Position numbers and translations under genes: made by a program
In this document: positions 10,269 to 19,592 of the stretch, piece after piece
Layout of the letters: every line of letters begins with the position of its first letter
How positions within the stretch are numbered: position 1 is the stretch's first letter
Assembly (NCBI GenBank): GCA_030527105.1
Contig: JAUNBK010000005.1
Location: forward strand, 1-64,000
DNA from: Planctomycetia bacterium
GTDB taxonomy: Bacteria; Planctomycetota; Planctomycetia; Pirellulales; Thermoguttaceae
Direction: 5' to 3'
DNA length: 64,000 nucleotides
The notes under the pieces: model-generated
Databases searched by the model: none
What the model was told of the DNA's origin: nothing
The model's input: only the letters and a program-made list of their open reading frames with translations

Positions 10269-11213
10269 ATGGGTACAAGTACATTAGTGTATATGATTTA
10301 TTGGCAAGCAGAAGAGCCGTTGCCGCGCGAGTTTTCCCATTGCGCAGCGACGATTGGAAATTTCGACGGTGTTCATAAAGGGCACGCAGCAATCGTGTCG
10401 CGCCTTAAAATACGCACGCGCCCCAGCGTTGTTTTTACGTTTTCGCCTCATCCGCGCCAGATTCTTCGTCCCGAAAGCGCACCCCCTCTTTTGACGCGGG
10501 ACGAGAGAAAGGTCGAACTCCTCAAATCTTTGGGCGTCGATTTGGTGGTGATTTGCAAGCCCCAGCGTCTTTTGGAGTGGTCGCCTGAGGAGTTTTTTCG
10601 TCGAATCGTGGTGGAGTATCTCCACGCTGAGATGCTTTCGGAGGGTGAAAATTTCCACTTCGGCAAAAATCGTTCCGGCAACACGCAAGTCCTCAAGAGA
10701 TTGTGCCACGATGCGGGCGTGGTGCTCCACATCGCGCCGTCGTTTAGGATGCCGTCGGGGGAGAAAGTTTCTAGCACGAAAATTCGCGAGCTGCTCGAAG
10801 CTGGGGACGTGGAGCGTGCCAACGCGATGTTGATTCAGCCGTATCGAATTGAGGGCGTCGTGGGGCATGGTCTGGCGCGAGGGAGGACGCTCGGGTTTCG
10901 CACCGCCAATCTCGTGGACGTCGAGACGCTCGTTCCGGGGTCGGGCGCGTATGCGTGCTGGGCGTATTTTGAGGGGAAGCGCCACGCCGCCGCGATTAGC
11001 GTGGGACCAAACGTGACTTTTGGCGAGAATCAAACTAAAATCGAAATCCACCTGCTCGACTTTGAGGGGGACATTTATGGGAAGCGCATGGAAGTTGAAT
11101 TCATCGCGAAGCTGCGCGACCTCGTTGTTTTCGACTCGAAAGAGGCGCTGTCGGCGCAAATCGAGAAGGATATCCAAACGACAAGAACCCTCTTGCAGCA
11201 GGAGACGCAATGA
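10269..11213 (+). CDS. ribF: Bifunctional riboflavin kinase/FAD synthetase (RibF)
   Basis: RibF phosphorylates riboflavin to FMN and adenylates FMN to FAD. The 314-residue length is normal. The N-terminal nucleotidyltransferase domain has ATIGNFDGVHKGHAAIV and VVFTFSPHPRQIL, with GENFHFGKNRSGN and STKIRELLEAGDVERAN further on. The C-terminal kinase domain (from about residue 190) has GVVGHGLARGRTLGFRTANL and GPNVTFGENQTKIEIHLLDF. A second in-frame ATG at 10293 is an alternative start; neither has a strong binding site. It overlaps larE by an ATGA. Confidence 0.95.
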   Translation: MGTSTLVYMIYWQAEEPLPREFSHCAATIGNFDGVHKGHAAIVSRLKIRTRPSVVFTFSPHPRQILRPESAPPLLTRDERKVELLKSLGVDLVVICKPQRLLEWSPEEFFRRIVVEYLHAEMLSEGENFHFGKNRSGNTQVLKRLCHDAGVVLHIAPSFRMPSGEKVSSTKIRELLEAGDVERANAMLIQPYRIEGVVGHGLARGRTLGFRTANLVDVETLVPGSGAYACWAYFEGKRHAAAISVGPNVTFGENQTKIEIHLLDFEGDIYGKRMEVEFIAKLRDLVVFDSKEALSAQIEKDIQTTRTLLQQETQ

Positions 11214-12061
11214 ACAAAGGCGAAATTGACAAATTGGATCGGCTTTTCGACTTTTTGGGGGCGTATTCGCGCGTTGCGATTGCGTTTTCGGGGGGGACGG
11301 ACAGCCTCTTTTTGACGTGGGCGGCGGCGCAAGCACTCGGGGGGCAAAACGTCGTGGCTCTCACGGCGTATTCCGACCTGGCTCCTCTCCCGGACGCAAA
11401 GGAGCGCGACTTCATGGCGGCAACGCTCGTGGCGTTTGGCGTCGAGAGGACATTTTGCGAGACGCGACCGCTTGAAATTCCCGAGGTGCGCGAAAATTCC
11501 TTGCGGCGTTGCTACCATTGCAAAAAAGCAATCTTTCTCACGCTATGGGCTGCCGCTCGACAGCGTGGGATCGAAACGCTGATGGATGGCACCAACGCGG
11601 ACGACTCAGGGGTTTTTCGACCGGGAGCCGAGGCACTTCGTGAGCTGCGCGTCGAGAGTCCGCTGCGCGAGTGCGGCTTTTCGAAAAAGGAGATTTGCGA
11701 GACGGCGTTGAAAAACGGGCTGCTGGTCGCCAATCGACGTGCCGATTCGTGTTTGGCGACGCGTTTTCCCTATGGAGTTTCGCTTTCGCACGAACTTTTG
11801 CGCTTCGCGTTGCGTGCGGAGGAGATATACAATGCGGAGTTTCACCCTCGTGGGAATTATCGCGTGCGCGTCCATGTCGAAAACGACGGGCTGCTCGCGA
11901 GAGTCGAGGTTGCGCTCGTCGATTGGCGTGAGGTTTTGGGCGACCCGCAGAGGGTGCGTGAGTTTGCTCATAAACTTCGCGAGTTGGGCGCGCGGTTCGT
12001 CACGTTCGACGCGGAGGGTTTTCGGAGCGGAAGTTTTGATACTAACACAACAAAAGGATGA
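11210..12061 (+). CDS. larE: ATP-dependent sacrificial sulfur transferase, LarE family
   Basis: A PP-loop ATPase of 283 residues. It shows the ATP-binding SGGTDS motif near residues 27-32, a RCYHCK cysteine pair, a LMDGTNADD segment and the family stretch DSCLATRFPYG. LarE proteins adenylate pyridinium-dicarboxylate mononucleotide and donate sulfur during synthesis of the nickel-pincer cofactor of lactate racemase. No larB, larC or larA is visible here, so the exact role is uncertain and a related sulfur-transfer reaction is possible. It sits between ribF (ATGA overlap) and mazG (4 nt gap), clearly in one operon. Confidence 0.85.
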   Translation: MNKGEIDKLDRLFDFLGAYSRVAIAFSGGTDSLFLTWAAAQALGGQNVVALTAYSDLAPLPDAKERDFMAATLVAFGVERTFCETRPLEIPEVRENSLRRCYHCKKAIFLTLWAAARQRGIETLMDGTNADDSGVFRPGAEALRELRVESPLRECGFSKKEICETALKNGLLVANRRADSCLATRFPYGVSLSHELLRFALRAEEIYNAEFHPRGNYRVRVHVENDGLLARVEVALVDWREVLGDPQRVREFAHKLRELGARFVTFDAEGFRSGSFDTNTTKG

Positions 12062-12064
12062 ACG

Positions 12065-12397
12065 ATGGACACTGAGAAAAAGGACAAGCCTGAGTGCATT
12101 TCGATTCGCGACTTTCAAGAGTTGATTCGGGTGATGTATTTCGAGAAGGACGCGGCGCGAGGAGCGGAGGCGACCTTTTTGTGGCTGATGGAGGAAGTGG
12201 GCGAGTTGGCGGCAGCCCTGAGAGAAGGGACGAAAGAGGAGTTAGCGCTCGAATTTGCCGACGTCCTCGCGTGGCTTGCCACCATTGCCAACGTGAAAGG
12301 GATTGATCTCACGGCAGCGGTTCGCGCTAAATATGGCGACGGCTGCCCCGGCTGCGGGCAATTCGTTTGCATCTGCCCGGATGAAGAAAAACCTTGA
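12065..12397 (+). CDS. MazG-like nucleotide pyrophosphohydrolase
   Basis: A small all-alpha NTP-PPase of 110 residues that probably hydrolyses nucleoside triphosphates to monophosphates and PPi. The metal-binding helices show WLMEEVGELAAALREG and LEFADVLAWLATIANVKGIDL, matching the EExxE and ExxD pattern. An added C-terminal cysteine cluster (CPGCGQFVCICPDEE) looks like a small metal-binding tail. It begins three bases after the larE stop and ends the operon. The exact nucleotide substrate is unknown. Confidence 0.85.
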   Translation: MDTEKKDKPECISIRDFQELIRVMYFEKDAARGAEATFLWLMEEVGELAAALREGTKEELALEFADVLAWLATIANVKGIDLTAAVRAKYGDGCPGCGQFVCICPDEEKP

Positions 12398-12428
12398 GAC
12401 GCCCTCAATGCTGGCGCTCAAGGTGAAA

Positions 12429-12534
12429 TATACTCGCCGTCGTTTAAATTCCCGTTTTGCGCGACGCTTTGCGAGCCGTGGTGCGTAGCTCCAACGGCGG
12501 ACGGAGCAGGAAATTTCAACGCGAAGTATTATAA
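12429..12534 (+). repeat. Dispersed TATA-ended inverted-repeat element, copy 2
   Basis: A full copy in forward orientation (TATACTCGCCGTCG to GAAGTATTATAA). It lies between the convergent ends of mazG and the exolyase-like gene, the one full copy that is not near a start codon. Confidence 0.85.
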
Positions 12535-12562
12535 CACTCGGGGTAAAAATCCTAACGCAGTC

Positions 12563-15500
12563 CTATAAATCGGTTTTTCCCGTCAGCTTTTGGATCCAAT
12601 ACAACGCCAACGGGGTCTGGCGGAACTTCTGGGTAAAATCTTTCCCGGAGCCACGCCCCTCGCGGGAGAACGCGCCCAAAGGCTGCCCGGCGGTGCGAAC
12701 GACAAAATCAAGGTACCGGCGGTCTCCCGAAATCGCGGAGGTGTGCGCCAGTCCGTCGATCACGAGAATTGAGTACCACGCATGGTCGGCATACTTCGGG
12801 CAGCCGGTCTTGTAGCGGAACCCACCCTTCCCCTCGTTCCAGGCGCTATCCAGAAGCCAGTCGGCGCAGCGTACCATCACCGTTTCAATCCGTTCCCGGC
12901 GGGCTGGGTCGGGTTCCTGCTCGTAGTAACGCCCCAGTCCGTGCAGGAGCATTCCCACCGCAAACGCCTTCCCGCCACGATGTTCTTTTTTATCCGGACA
13001 GTCGCATTCCGTCTGATCCTGCGGCAAATCAAAACAGCCGGTTTCGGGATTCTGCTGGGCTTCCACCTTCTCAAAATAAATCCGGGCCGCGTTGAGATAC
13101 ACCGGGTCGTTCGTGAACTGGTAGGCGGCCGACGCGTTGATCATCGGCCAGGCCGCAGCACGCTCAATCGAGATACGGAAGTTGGGCGTCATGTACTTCG
13201 CCTGCGCGGAACAGGCGATGCGTCCCACATCCAAAAGCGACGTGTCACCAGTGAGGTACCCGATGTAGAAATTCCCCGGCTGCGTATCATGTCCGCCCGA
13301 ACCGTCCGATTCCGAACGGAACCACCACGACGACTTGCCAATCTGTCCGGTAAGCTCTTGCAAACGCGGATCGTCCGGAGTGAAAAAACCGTTGACGTGT
13401 CCCATGCAGTGCAGGTACTGCCGTTCCCTGTCGGGGTTCTTCCATGTGTAACGGCGAAAATCGACCGTCGAGTAGTGCTTTGCCATCTCCACGCCACGCC
13501 ACAAAATCGCCAAATCCCCCGACCTCGCGAACTGAAGGGCGCAGAGAAACGACAGGTCGTACTCGTTGTTGCCCCAGTTGTACGTCCTTTCACCAAACCA
13601 GTCGCCGAAATTCATCCAGCCATACTCGCCCCGCTGTTCGCGTCCCTGGAGGTGGTTGTTCCACGATTTGCGGAACGCGCTCTCGTATTTCTCAAAGACG
13701 CCCGGACGAACCGGGTTGACCGGCGGGAAAACGCCCACCGCGCAATAATACTCCGGCTCGCAGGCGGCAAAAAGCGGATGTTTCAGATGTTCCCGCAGAT
13801 TCGGATCACTTTTCACCCGTTCCTCCGACGCGAACCAGAACTCGGTCGTGATTTCCATGCCGCGTTTGAATTGGTAGCCATCGTCCCTGAGCCAATAATA
13901 CGACTGAATCAGCGTATCGCGTTCGTTCTTTTTCGGGTCGTCGCCGTACCCTTGCGGCAATTCGGGCAGGATGCCAAAGGTGCATTTCGTCCGCTCCGCT
14001 TCCTGCGTTACGGTGAGGCTTTTCGGCCAGGTCTGCCAACATTTATCCAACAGAACCGCCCCGTTCGGGAACGCCACATAGCCATCGAATCGCTCGCATG
14101 CCTCTTTCTTCCCATTTTCCTCCACCGTCGCGTGGTCGGGCAAATCCTGAAATGCGCAGAAGGAATACGGCGTCGAATCCGCGTTCTCCAAAACTTCGTT
14201 GACCACCGCCGATTTTATCAGGGCAAACGGTTCTTCCAACTGGGCGTTGCCGATCGTCCAGCGAACGCGGTTCAACCCGGAGGATAGCCAGCTGTCCCCC
14301 TCCATACGCCAACGAAAACCAGGAACGCTTGAATCTGCCTGGGCGTCGGGCGATTCCGTATAATCCCCCTCCTTACGATACGTGAGAAAGAACGCATCCT
14401 CGCCGTTTCTCCTCACCATCGTCGTCTGCACGTCGCCCACTTTGGCGTAACGTTTGGAGCCGTCGGCCAGCGTGATTTCCGAAGTCAGCGGCGAACGGAG
14501 GTCTCCCCCGCCCACACTTTTCCGCGCGTGATATTCCGGGTCCAGCACCAGCGTATAGACCGCCGGGGCCGCAGACGGAGCGTTCGTGTCGGCCAAAAAA
14601 TCGACCGTCATCCACTGAATCGAGCCATCCTGCCAGTACGCCGTGGGAGTGAACCGGGCCGGCACTTTCTCTCCCTTCGCATTTTCCAGCCGCACGTTCG
14701 CCTCCGACGCCAACACCCCCCTGGCAAACGGCACGCCCGACGTCACGGGCCAATCCTTCCGCGCATGTTCCGTCGGTTCCGCCACCGTCAAACGGAGCCA
14801 TGTTTTCTGCGTTGGTTGCTCCGCCCGCTTTCTCCCCGCCACGAACGAAATCGTCTGCGAGATTTTCTCCCCCGAACGATTCAGCGGCACGAGAACCTCC
14901 GCGACATATTCCCGCCCCGGTTCCAGATTTTCGAGCGTCACCGTATGATTCCGCATTCCGGTATCCACTTCCGAGAACGTTGCTGCCGGCAAGCGACCAT
15001 CCTTCGGCATGACCGTTACCAACGCCGTCATCGACACAGGCCCCGGAGTCGTCCATGAAATCTGCGTCGAACGCTCCGCAAACGGGAACGTGAACGCCTG
15101 AAGGTCTTGTATTTCCGGGAGTTTTCCCTCCACCGGCACAAATCGAAGATAATCGTAATACGCCCAGCCGGGTGTCGAATCGGAAGCGTATCGATCATCC
15201 AGCCAAAGCTCGAACACGCCGTCGTTGATCGTGTAAATTCCGAATTTCTCCTCGCCGCGATTCTCCGTTTTCGACCACGTTTTCCCGCCGTCAAACGACA
15301 ATGCCAGCGGACGGTTCGTGGGATTCATAAAGACCTGATACGTTCCCTTCGGAATCCCGGTAATTCGCGTGTGCAGCACCGGCGCCCCATCCTCCGGCGT
15401 CTCGCGATCGACGTCCGGCAACTTCGGCGTCGTCACCGAAGCGCCGCGCGAACGCTTTTTCTCCACGCTCTCTTCCTTCGTCCAGATTTGCCAGTTCCCC

Positions 15501-15643
15501 TTCCCCGGTTGGTTGAGCTTCATAGCGTCTTTCGGCTCCGACCAGTCCTCCGCTTCATAAACAAGCCCTTCGACATACTTTTTCTCCTGCCCACACGCCA
15601 AGTTCGCGCAGAAAACCAACAGAATCAACAACAAACGCTTCAT
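12563..15643 (-). CDS. Secreted rhamnogalacturonan exolyase-like (PcRGLX/YetA-type) protein
   Basis: A 1026-residue secreted protein. The signal peptide MKRLLLILLVFCANLACGQ ends in a possible lipobox. A beta-rich N-terminal part (about 20-280) contains a fibronectin-like segment. A RIFT-barrel region starts near WLRLTVAEPTEHARKDWPVTSG with YWQDGSIQWMTVDFLAD, and an alpha/alpha-barrel C-terminal half is rich in Trp, Tyr and His (YGWMNFGDWFGERTYNWGNNEYD, HCMGHVNGFF). This layout recalls PL26-type rhamnogalacturonan exolyases, which cleave pectin side-chain backbones. The assignment is by architecture only. The start at 15643 opens a clean signal peptide and has a GGAG upstream. Confidence 0.7.
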   Translation of the reverse strand: MKRLLLILLVFCANLACGQEKKYVEGLVYEAEDWSEPKDAMKLNQPGKGNWQIWTKEESVEKKRSRGASVTTPKLPDVDRETPEDGAPVLHTRITGIPKGTYQVFMNPTNRPLALSFDGGKTWSKTENRGEEKFGIYTINDGVFELWLDDRYASDSTPGWAYYDYLRFVPVEGKLPEIQDLQAFTFPFAERSTQISWTTPGPVSMTALVTVMPKDGRLPAATFSEVDTGMRNHTVTLENLEPGREYVAEVLVPLNRSGEKISQTISFVAGRKRAEQPTQKTWLRLTVAEPTEHARKDWPVTSGVPFARGVLASEANVRLENAKGEKVPARFTPTAYWQDGSIQWMTVDFLADTNAPSAAPAVYTLVLDPEYHARKSVGGGDLRSPLTSEITLADGSKRYAKVGDVQTTMVRRNGEDAFFLTYRKEGDYTESPDAQADSSVPGFRWRMEGDSWLSSGLNRVRWTIGNAQLEEPFALIKSAVVNEVLENADSTPYSFCAFQDLPDHATVEENGKKEACERFDGYVAFPNGAVLLDKCWQTWPKSLTVTQEAERTKCTFGILPELPQGYGDDPKKNERDTLIQSYYWLRDDGYQFKRGMEITTEFWFASEERVKSDPNLREHLKHPLFAACEPEYYCAVGVFPPVNPVRPGVFEKYESAFRKSWNNHLQGREQRGEYGWMNFGDWFGERTYNWGNNEYDLSFLCALQFARSGDLAILWRGVEMAKHYSTVDFRRYTWKNPDRERQYLHCMGHVNGFFTPDDPRLQELTGQIGKSSWWFRSESDGSGGHDTQPGNFYIGYLTGDTSLLDVGRIACSAQAKYMTPNFRISIERAAAWPMINASAAYQFTNDPVYLNAARIYFEKVEAQQNPETGCFDLPQDQTECDCPDKKEHRGGKAFAVGMLLHGLGRYYEQEPDPARRERIETVMVRCADWLLDSAWNEGKGGFRYKTGCPKYADHAWYSILVIDGLAHTSAISGDRRYLDFVVRTAGQPLGAFSREGRGSGKDFTQKFRQTPLALYWIQKLTGKTDL

Positions 15644-15703
15644 GGTAGAAACTCCTTCTATACCAGCACTCAAATTTATTGGGGCGTCAGTGTAAAGGTA
15701 TAA

Positions 15704-15810
15704 TATAATACTTCTCGTTGAAATTTCCGGTACCGTCCGCCGTTGGAGCTACGCATCACGGCTCGCAAAGCGTCGCATAAAACGGGAATTTTAAAGGAGA
15801 ACGAGTATAA
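15704..15810 (-). repeat. Dispersed TATA-ended inverted-repeat element, copy 3
   Basis: A full copy in reverse orientation that lies in the leader of the exolyase-like gene, between its promoter (15850-15888) and its start codon 60 nt away. Confidence 0.85.
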
Positions 15811-15849
15811 ATGCAAAAACTCCTCCGCAGAGGTTTGACCACAGACTTT

Positions 15850-15888
15850 ATTGTATCATCGCTCGTCCTCGTTGTCAAGCAATAGTAC
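15850..15888 (-). promoter_or_regulatory. Near-consensus promoter for the exolyase-like gene
   Basis: On the minus strand TTGACA (15888-15883) and TACAAT (15855-15850 reading leftward) are separated by about 27 bases of genome, as counted from the printed lines. A TGATACAAT extended -10 is obvious. Transcripts from here would run through repeat copy 3 before the gene. Confidence 0.45.
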
Positions 15889-15991
15889 GGCGGGGAGGGA
15901 CAAACTCTTGGAAAATTTGGGAATTCTTTTGTTTTTTTGCAAGGAGACCCACGAAAAATGAAAAATCGGGCGAAATTTTCTCCTCTTCCTC

Positions 15992-16019
15992 TTGACAACG
16001 CGATTTTGCAAGGTACAAT
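15992..16019 (+). promoter_or_regulatory. Sigma70-type promoter for the 16168 gene
   Basis: TTGACA (15992-15997) and TACAAT (16014-16019) are 16 bp apart. The leader of about 140 nt includes a truncated copy of the dispersed element. Confidence 0.6.
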
Positions 16020-16042
16020 GAGTGGACGTTGGGGAGGTCTCA

Positions 16043-16094
16043 GCGGGTTGAAATTTCCGGTTCCGTCCGCCGTGGAACTGCGCATCACGGAGCC
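16043..16094 (-). repeat. Dispersed element, truncated copy 4
   Basis: Matches the GTTGAAATTTCC...GTCCGCCG...GCATCACGGAGCC part of the family in reverse orientation and then stops. Both terminal TATA ends are lost or degraded. Confidence 0.65.
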
Positions 16095-16167
16095 AGAAAC
16101 TTCGTATATACTGATATTTATGGTACGAGGAGCACAGTAGTTGCCTTAAGCCAACAACGAGGGTCGT

Positions 16168-18477
16168 ATGAATCACGTGCGCCGAATCTCTTTTGAGTCT
16201 CTCTTTTGGGCTGCCGCTATCGTGTCGCTCCTCGTGTGCGCGCACGCATGGGCGTCGAGCGTTTCAACAGAGGTGTGTCGGGTCGAGACGCGCGTCGGCA
16301 TCGGGCAGAGTCCGAATTCTCCCGTGTGGAAGCCCGGGAGGTGGACGAAAATGGAGATTCGCCTCGAGTCGCTCGGGAACCAAAAATCGTTCTCCGGCAC
16401 GGCACGCGTAACGATGCCCGACCCGGACGGAACGCCTGTCGTGTTCGAGGCGCCGCTCGAGGGGGAAATTCCTTGTCGTGCGGAGGTTGTTGTTCGATTC
16501 GGGCACGCATCGGGGCGCCATAGCGTCGAGTTGGAGGATTCTCAAGGTCGAATCGTCTGGGCGCAGCGGGATTTGACGTCGGGAGACCCAACGGGTGAGC
16601 CTCGGCGCGTCGTGGGAGTGGTTGGAGAATCTCCCGCCTACACGCAGCAGGCGCTTGAGTTCGTGCGTCTCCCCGGCAAGTTGCGCCCTTGTGTCGTGCA
16701 TTTGAAGAGCGCCTCGGAGCTTCCGGACGACGTGCGCGCGTGGGAAATCTTCGATTCGATTCTCATCACCACGGCGGATCGATCGGCGCTTGATTCGTGG
16801 AGCGATCGAAAAATTGCCCTGCTCGAGACTTGGGTGCGACGCGGAGGAAGGGTCGTTTTGAGCGTGGGCGTGAATGCCCCTCTCCTTGCGAAAAACCCGC
16901 GGTGGAGTCCGTTTTTCCCAGGCGAGTTCACGAAAATGGTCTCCATCAATCAGGCGTCCGCAATCGAAAAATTCGCGAAAAGTGCGCTCCCCATTCCGAT
17001 GATTGGAGTGATGGACGAATACAATATCGACGTGGCGCAATGCTCTCATTTAGGCTCGCAAGTCGAAATTCTCGCGAAACAATACGAAGATCTCCCTCTC
17101 GTGACGCGAAGCGCGTTGGATTTTGGCGTAACGACGTTTGTGGCGTTTGATTTGGACGCCAAGGCGATCGCGCAGTGGAAGGAGTCTGCGGCGCTCTCCG
17201 CCTCGCTTTTGAATTTCTCCGACATGTCGGAACATTATCGTCAGACGCAAAGTGCCGGGATGCATTATGGATACGATGATATGAGTGGGCAGCTTCGAAG
17301 CGCGCTGGACGATTTCGACGGGCTGAGGAACGTTTCGTTTCCACTTCTGATCCTCTTTTTCGCGCTCTACGTCGTGGCGATCGGTCCCGGCTGCTACTAC
17401 GCGTGCCGAAAGCTGCCATTTGGCGAGGTCGTGTCGTGGAGTTTGTTCCTTCTTTTCGTGGCGGTTGGGACGTGCGGATTGTTCCTTTTCGCCAAAGGTC
17501 GGAGCGAAGAATTGCGCATGAATCGCATTTTTGTCACCGACTTTCGACAAGAAACGGGGCTGGTTCGACAAAACGCCTGGGGGAATTTTTGGTCGCCTTG
17601 GACGGGGAAATACGATGTTCGTCTCTCGCAAAACAAGGGAATTTTCGCCGCAGCGGAAGAATCGGCGACAAACCCAACGACGGAATCCACCGCGTGGTTT
17701 GGTCTGCCGGGGGCGTTTCTCGGCGGGATGGAGTCGCGCATTGCGACCGCGTCCGTCTCGGGAGGGAATGCGGATGAGGTTTATCGACTGGGCGAGCGAG
17801 TCGACGCACTTCCAATGAGGGCGTATTCGACGCGATGTCTCACGGCAACGCGTTGGGGGCACGTCGAACCTGTGGAATTTGGTCGACTGCGCGATGTGGA
17901 TGGTCTGCCGTTTGGTACGATTCAGAACCCACTCGACCAGAGGCTTGAAAAATGTCTCCTCATTTATGGTGGTTGGGCTTATGAGTTGGGCGCACTCCAG
18001 CCGGGCGAGGTGGTGGATGTGGACGAACGTTTGCGTCGATACGATGTGGCGTCCGTCCTTATTGACGAGGAGTTGGTCGAGGACACGTCGCTGGACAAGA
18101 AGAAAAAGCACTATCGACGCGTCAATTTGCCTTACGATCGCACGTCCCACGATCTGGAGTACATCATGAAAACGATGCTCTTCTACGCCTCGGCAGGAGG
18201 GCGATCCTATACGGGTTTGGAAAATCGATACCAATTTTGGACGGACGCGACGTCCGTCTTGCAGACCCGTACAGCAGTGCTTTATGGCGTGCTTGCGGAG
18301 AATCAAAAGAGTGCGTGGTCGTTTGATTTTCTCATCACGCCGCATTCTTCCGAAGCGTCCGCAGAATCCGCAGAATCCGCAGAGGGGCGAGAGCCTGCCG
18401 AGAGGGTGTTGAAGAACGAGAAGGACGCGAAAATCCACGTCATTCGCGCGTTTATGCCAGTTTCGAGTAGCAAATAA
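16168..18477 (+). CDS. Large membrane-anchored protein of unknown function, partner of an ABC ATPase
   Basis: A 769-residue protein with an N-terminal signal segment (SLFWAAAIVSLLVCAHAWAS) and a long extracytoplasmic region. Two adjacent transmembrane helices lie near residues 390-460 (FPLLILFFALYVVAIGPGCYYA and VVSWSLFLLFVAVGTCGLFLFA). A second large beta-rich region then follows. The middle shows an alpha/beta fold resembling a GATase- or VWA-like layer (FDSILITTADRSALDSW, LETWVRRGGRVVLSVG). I do not recognise a named family, though planctomycetes have similar proteins in gliding- or ABC-2-like clusters. It is 13 nt upstream of the ABC ATPase gene and surely in its operon. Confidence 0.7.
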   Translation: MNHVRRISFESLFWAAAIVSLLVCAHAWASSVSTEVCRVETRVGIGQSPNSPVWKPGRWTKMEIRLESLGNQKSFSGTARVTMPDPDGTPVVFEAPLEGEIPCRAEVVVRFGHASGRHSVELEDSQGRIVWAQRDLTSGDPTGEPRRVVGVVGESPAYTQQALEFVRLPGKLRPCVVHLKSASELPDDVRAWEIFDSILITTADRSALDSWSDRKIALLETWVRRGGRVVLSVGVNAPLLAKNPRWSPFFPGEFTKMVSINQASAIEKFAKSALPIPMIGVMDEYNIDVAQCSHLGSQVEILAKQYEDLPLVTRSALDFGVTTFVAFDLDAKAIAQWKESAALSASLLNFSDMSEHYRQTQSAGMHYGYDDMSGQLRSALDDFDGLRNVSFPLLILFFALYVVAIGPGCYYACRKLPFGEVVSWSLFLLFVAVGTCGLFLFAKGRSEELRMNRIFVTDFRQETGLVRQNAWGNFWSPWTGKYDVRLSQNKGIFAAAEESATNPTTESTAWFGLPGAFLGGMESRIATASVSGGNADEVYRLGERVDALPMRAYSTRCLTATRWGHVEPVEFGRLRDVDGLPFGTIQNPLDQRLEKCLLIYGGWAYELGALQPGEVVDVDERLRRYDVASVLIDEELVEDTSLDKKKKHYRRVNLPYDRTSHDLEYIMKTMLFYASAGGRSYTGLENRYQFWTDATSVLQTRTAVLYGVLAENQKSAWSFDFLITPHSSEASAESAESAEGREPAERVLKNEKDAKIHVIRAFMPVSSSK

Positions 18478-18490
18478 GGAGGAGCAAAAC

Positions 18491-19447
18491 ATGATTCAAA
18501 CGCGAGATTTAACGAAAGTCTACGGAGAGTTGCGCGCGATTGATTCGCTCGACATTTCGCTCGGGGAGCGCGATGTGTTTGGATTCATCGGTCCAAACGG
18601 AGCGGGGAAAACAACAACTATGAAGATTCTCACCACGCTTCTGGAGCCGAGTTGGGGGGAGGCGTCGGTCTGTGGCTATTCGATATACACCCACGCTGCT
18701 GAGTTGAGGCGCGTGATTGGCTACATGCCCGATTTTTTTGGTGTGTACGAAGACATGCAGGTGATTGAGTATTTGGAGTTTTTTGCCGCCGCCTATAGAA
18801 TTCGGGGGGAGAAGAGGAAAAAACGTTGCGAAGAGATGCTCGAAATGGTCGACCTTGGCTACAAACGCAATGCGCTCGTCACGAGTTTGTCGCGAGGAAT
18901 GACGCAGCGGCTCGGCTTGGCGCGCGTCCTTCTCCACGACCCGCAGGTGCTTCTTCTTGATGAGCCGGCAAGCGGATTGGATCCGAGAGCGAGAATCGAA
19001 ATCCGATCCATCCTGAAGGAACTCGGGAGGATGGGGAAAACGATTATGGTTTCGAGCCACATTTTGCCAGAGCTTGCGGACGTCTGCAACAAAATCGGCA
19101 TCATCGAGCGTGGCAGACTCCTCGTGAACGCCCAAGTTGAGGACGTCCTGCGTCAAGTGCGTCGAAGCGGCTTGCTTCATATCACACTCGCGCCAGAGTC
19201 GAAGGAGTCCTCCAGCGCAGAGAATTGCGACCGTGCGGCAAAAATTTTGGAGGAGTTGGACATTGTCGAGAGTGTCGCGTCGGTGGAACCCACCCGGATT
19301 GCTATTCAGCTCAAAGAGGGAATCGAAGATTTTAGCGATATCCCTCTGGTGCTCGCGGAGGCAGGAATTCGATTTTTGACGCTCCGCGAGGAAGAAGTCA
19401 ATCTCGAAACTGCGTTCATGACCCTCACGAAGGGTATCACGTCGTAG
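18491..19447 (+). CDS. ABC transporter ATP-binding protein (ABC-2/NatA type)
   Basis: The ATPase subunit of an exporter or gliding-type ABC complex, 318 residues. Walker A GPNGAGKTTT lies at residues 34-43. The signature LSRGMTQRLGLARVLLHDP begins near residue 133, and Walker B with VLLLDEPASGLDP follows. An H-loop SSHILPELADVCNKIGIIERG comes next. A roughly 90-residue C-terminal extension (DUF4162-like regulatory region) ends the protein. No permease gene follows, so the upstream 769-residue membrane protein or a distant gene must provide the channel part. A GGAGGAG binding site is close to the start. Confidence 0.92.
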   Translation: MIQTRDLTKVYGELRAIDSLDISLGERDVFGFIGPNGAGKTTTMKILTTLLEPSWGEASVCGYSIYTHAAELRRVIGYMPDFFGVYEDMQVIEYLEFFAAAYRIRGEKRKKRCEEMLEMVDLGYKRNALVTSLSRGMTQRLGLARVLLHDPQVLLLDEPASGLDPRARIEIRSILKELGRMGKTIMVSSHILPELADVCNKIGIIERGRLLVNAQVEDVLRQVRRSGLLHITLAPESKESSSAENCDRAAKILEELDIVESVASVEPTRIAIQLKEGIEDFSDIPLVLAEAGIRFLTLREEEVNLETAFMTLTKGITS

Positions 19448-19455
19448 GGCGTGCC

Positions 19456-19562
19456 ATACTCGTCGTCGTTTAAAATTCCCGTTTTGCGTGAGGTTTTGCG
19501 AGCCGTGGTGCGTAGCTCCGACGGCGGACGGAACGGGAAATTTCAACGCGAAGTATTATAAA
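19456..19562 (+). repeat. Dispersed TATA-ended inverted-repeat element, copy 5
   Basis: A full forward copy starting 9 nt after the ABC gene stop and ending about 30 nt before the SDR start codon. Confidence 0.85.
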
Positions 19563-19592
19563 ATACAAAATACAATACGGGAGAATTCAAAA

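Noticed and set aside
12782..14287. A 501-codon plus-strand frame across the exolyase-like gene
   Set aside because: It is a shadow of the minus-strand secreted enzyme, and its Arg-rich content has no domain.
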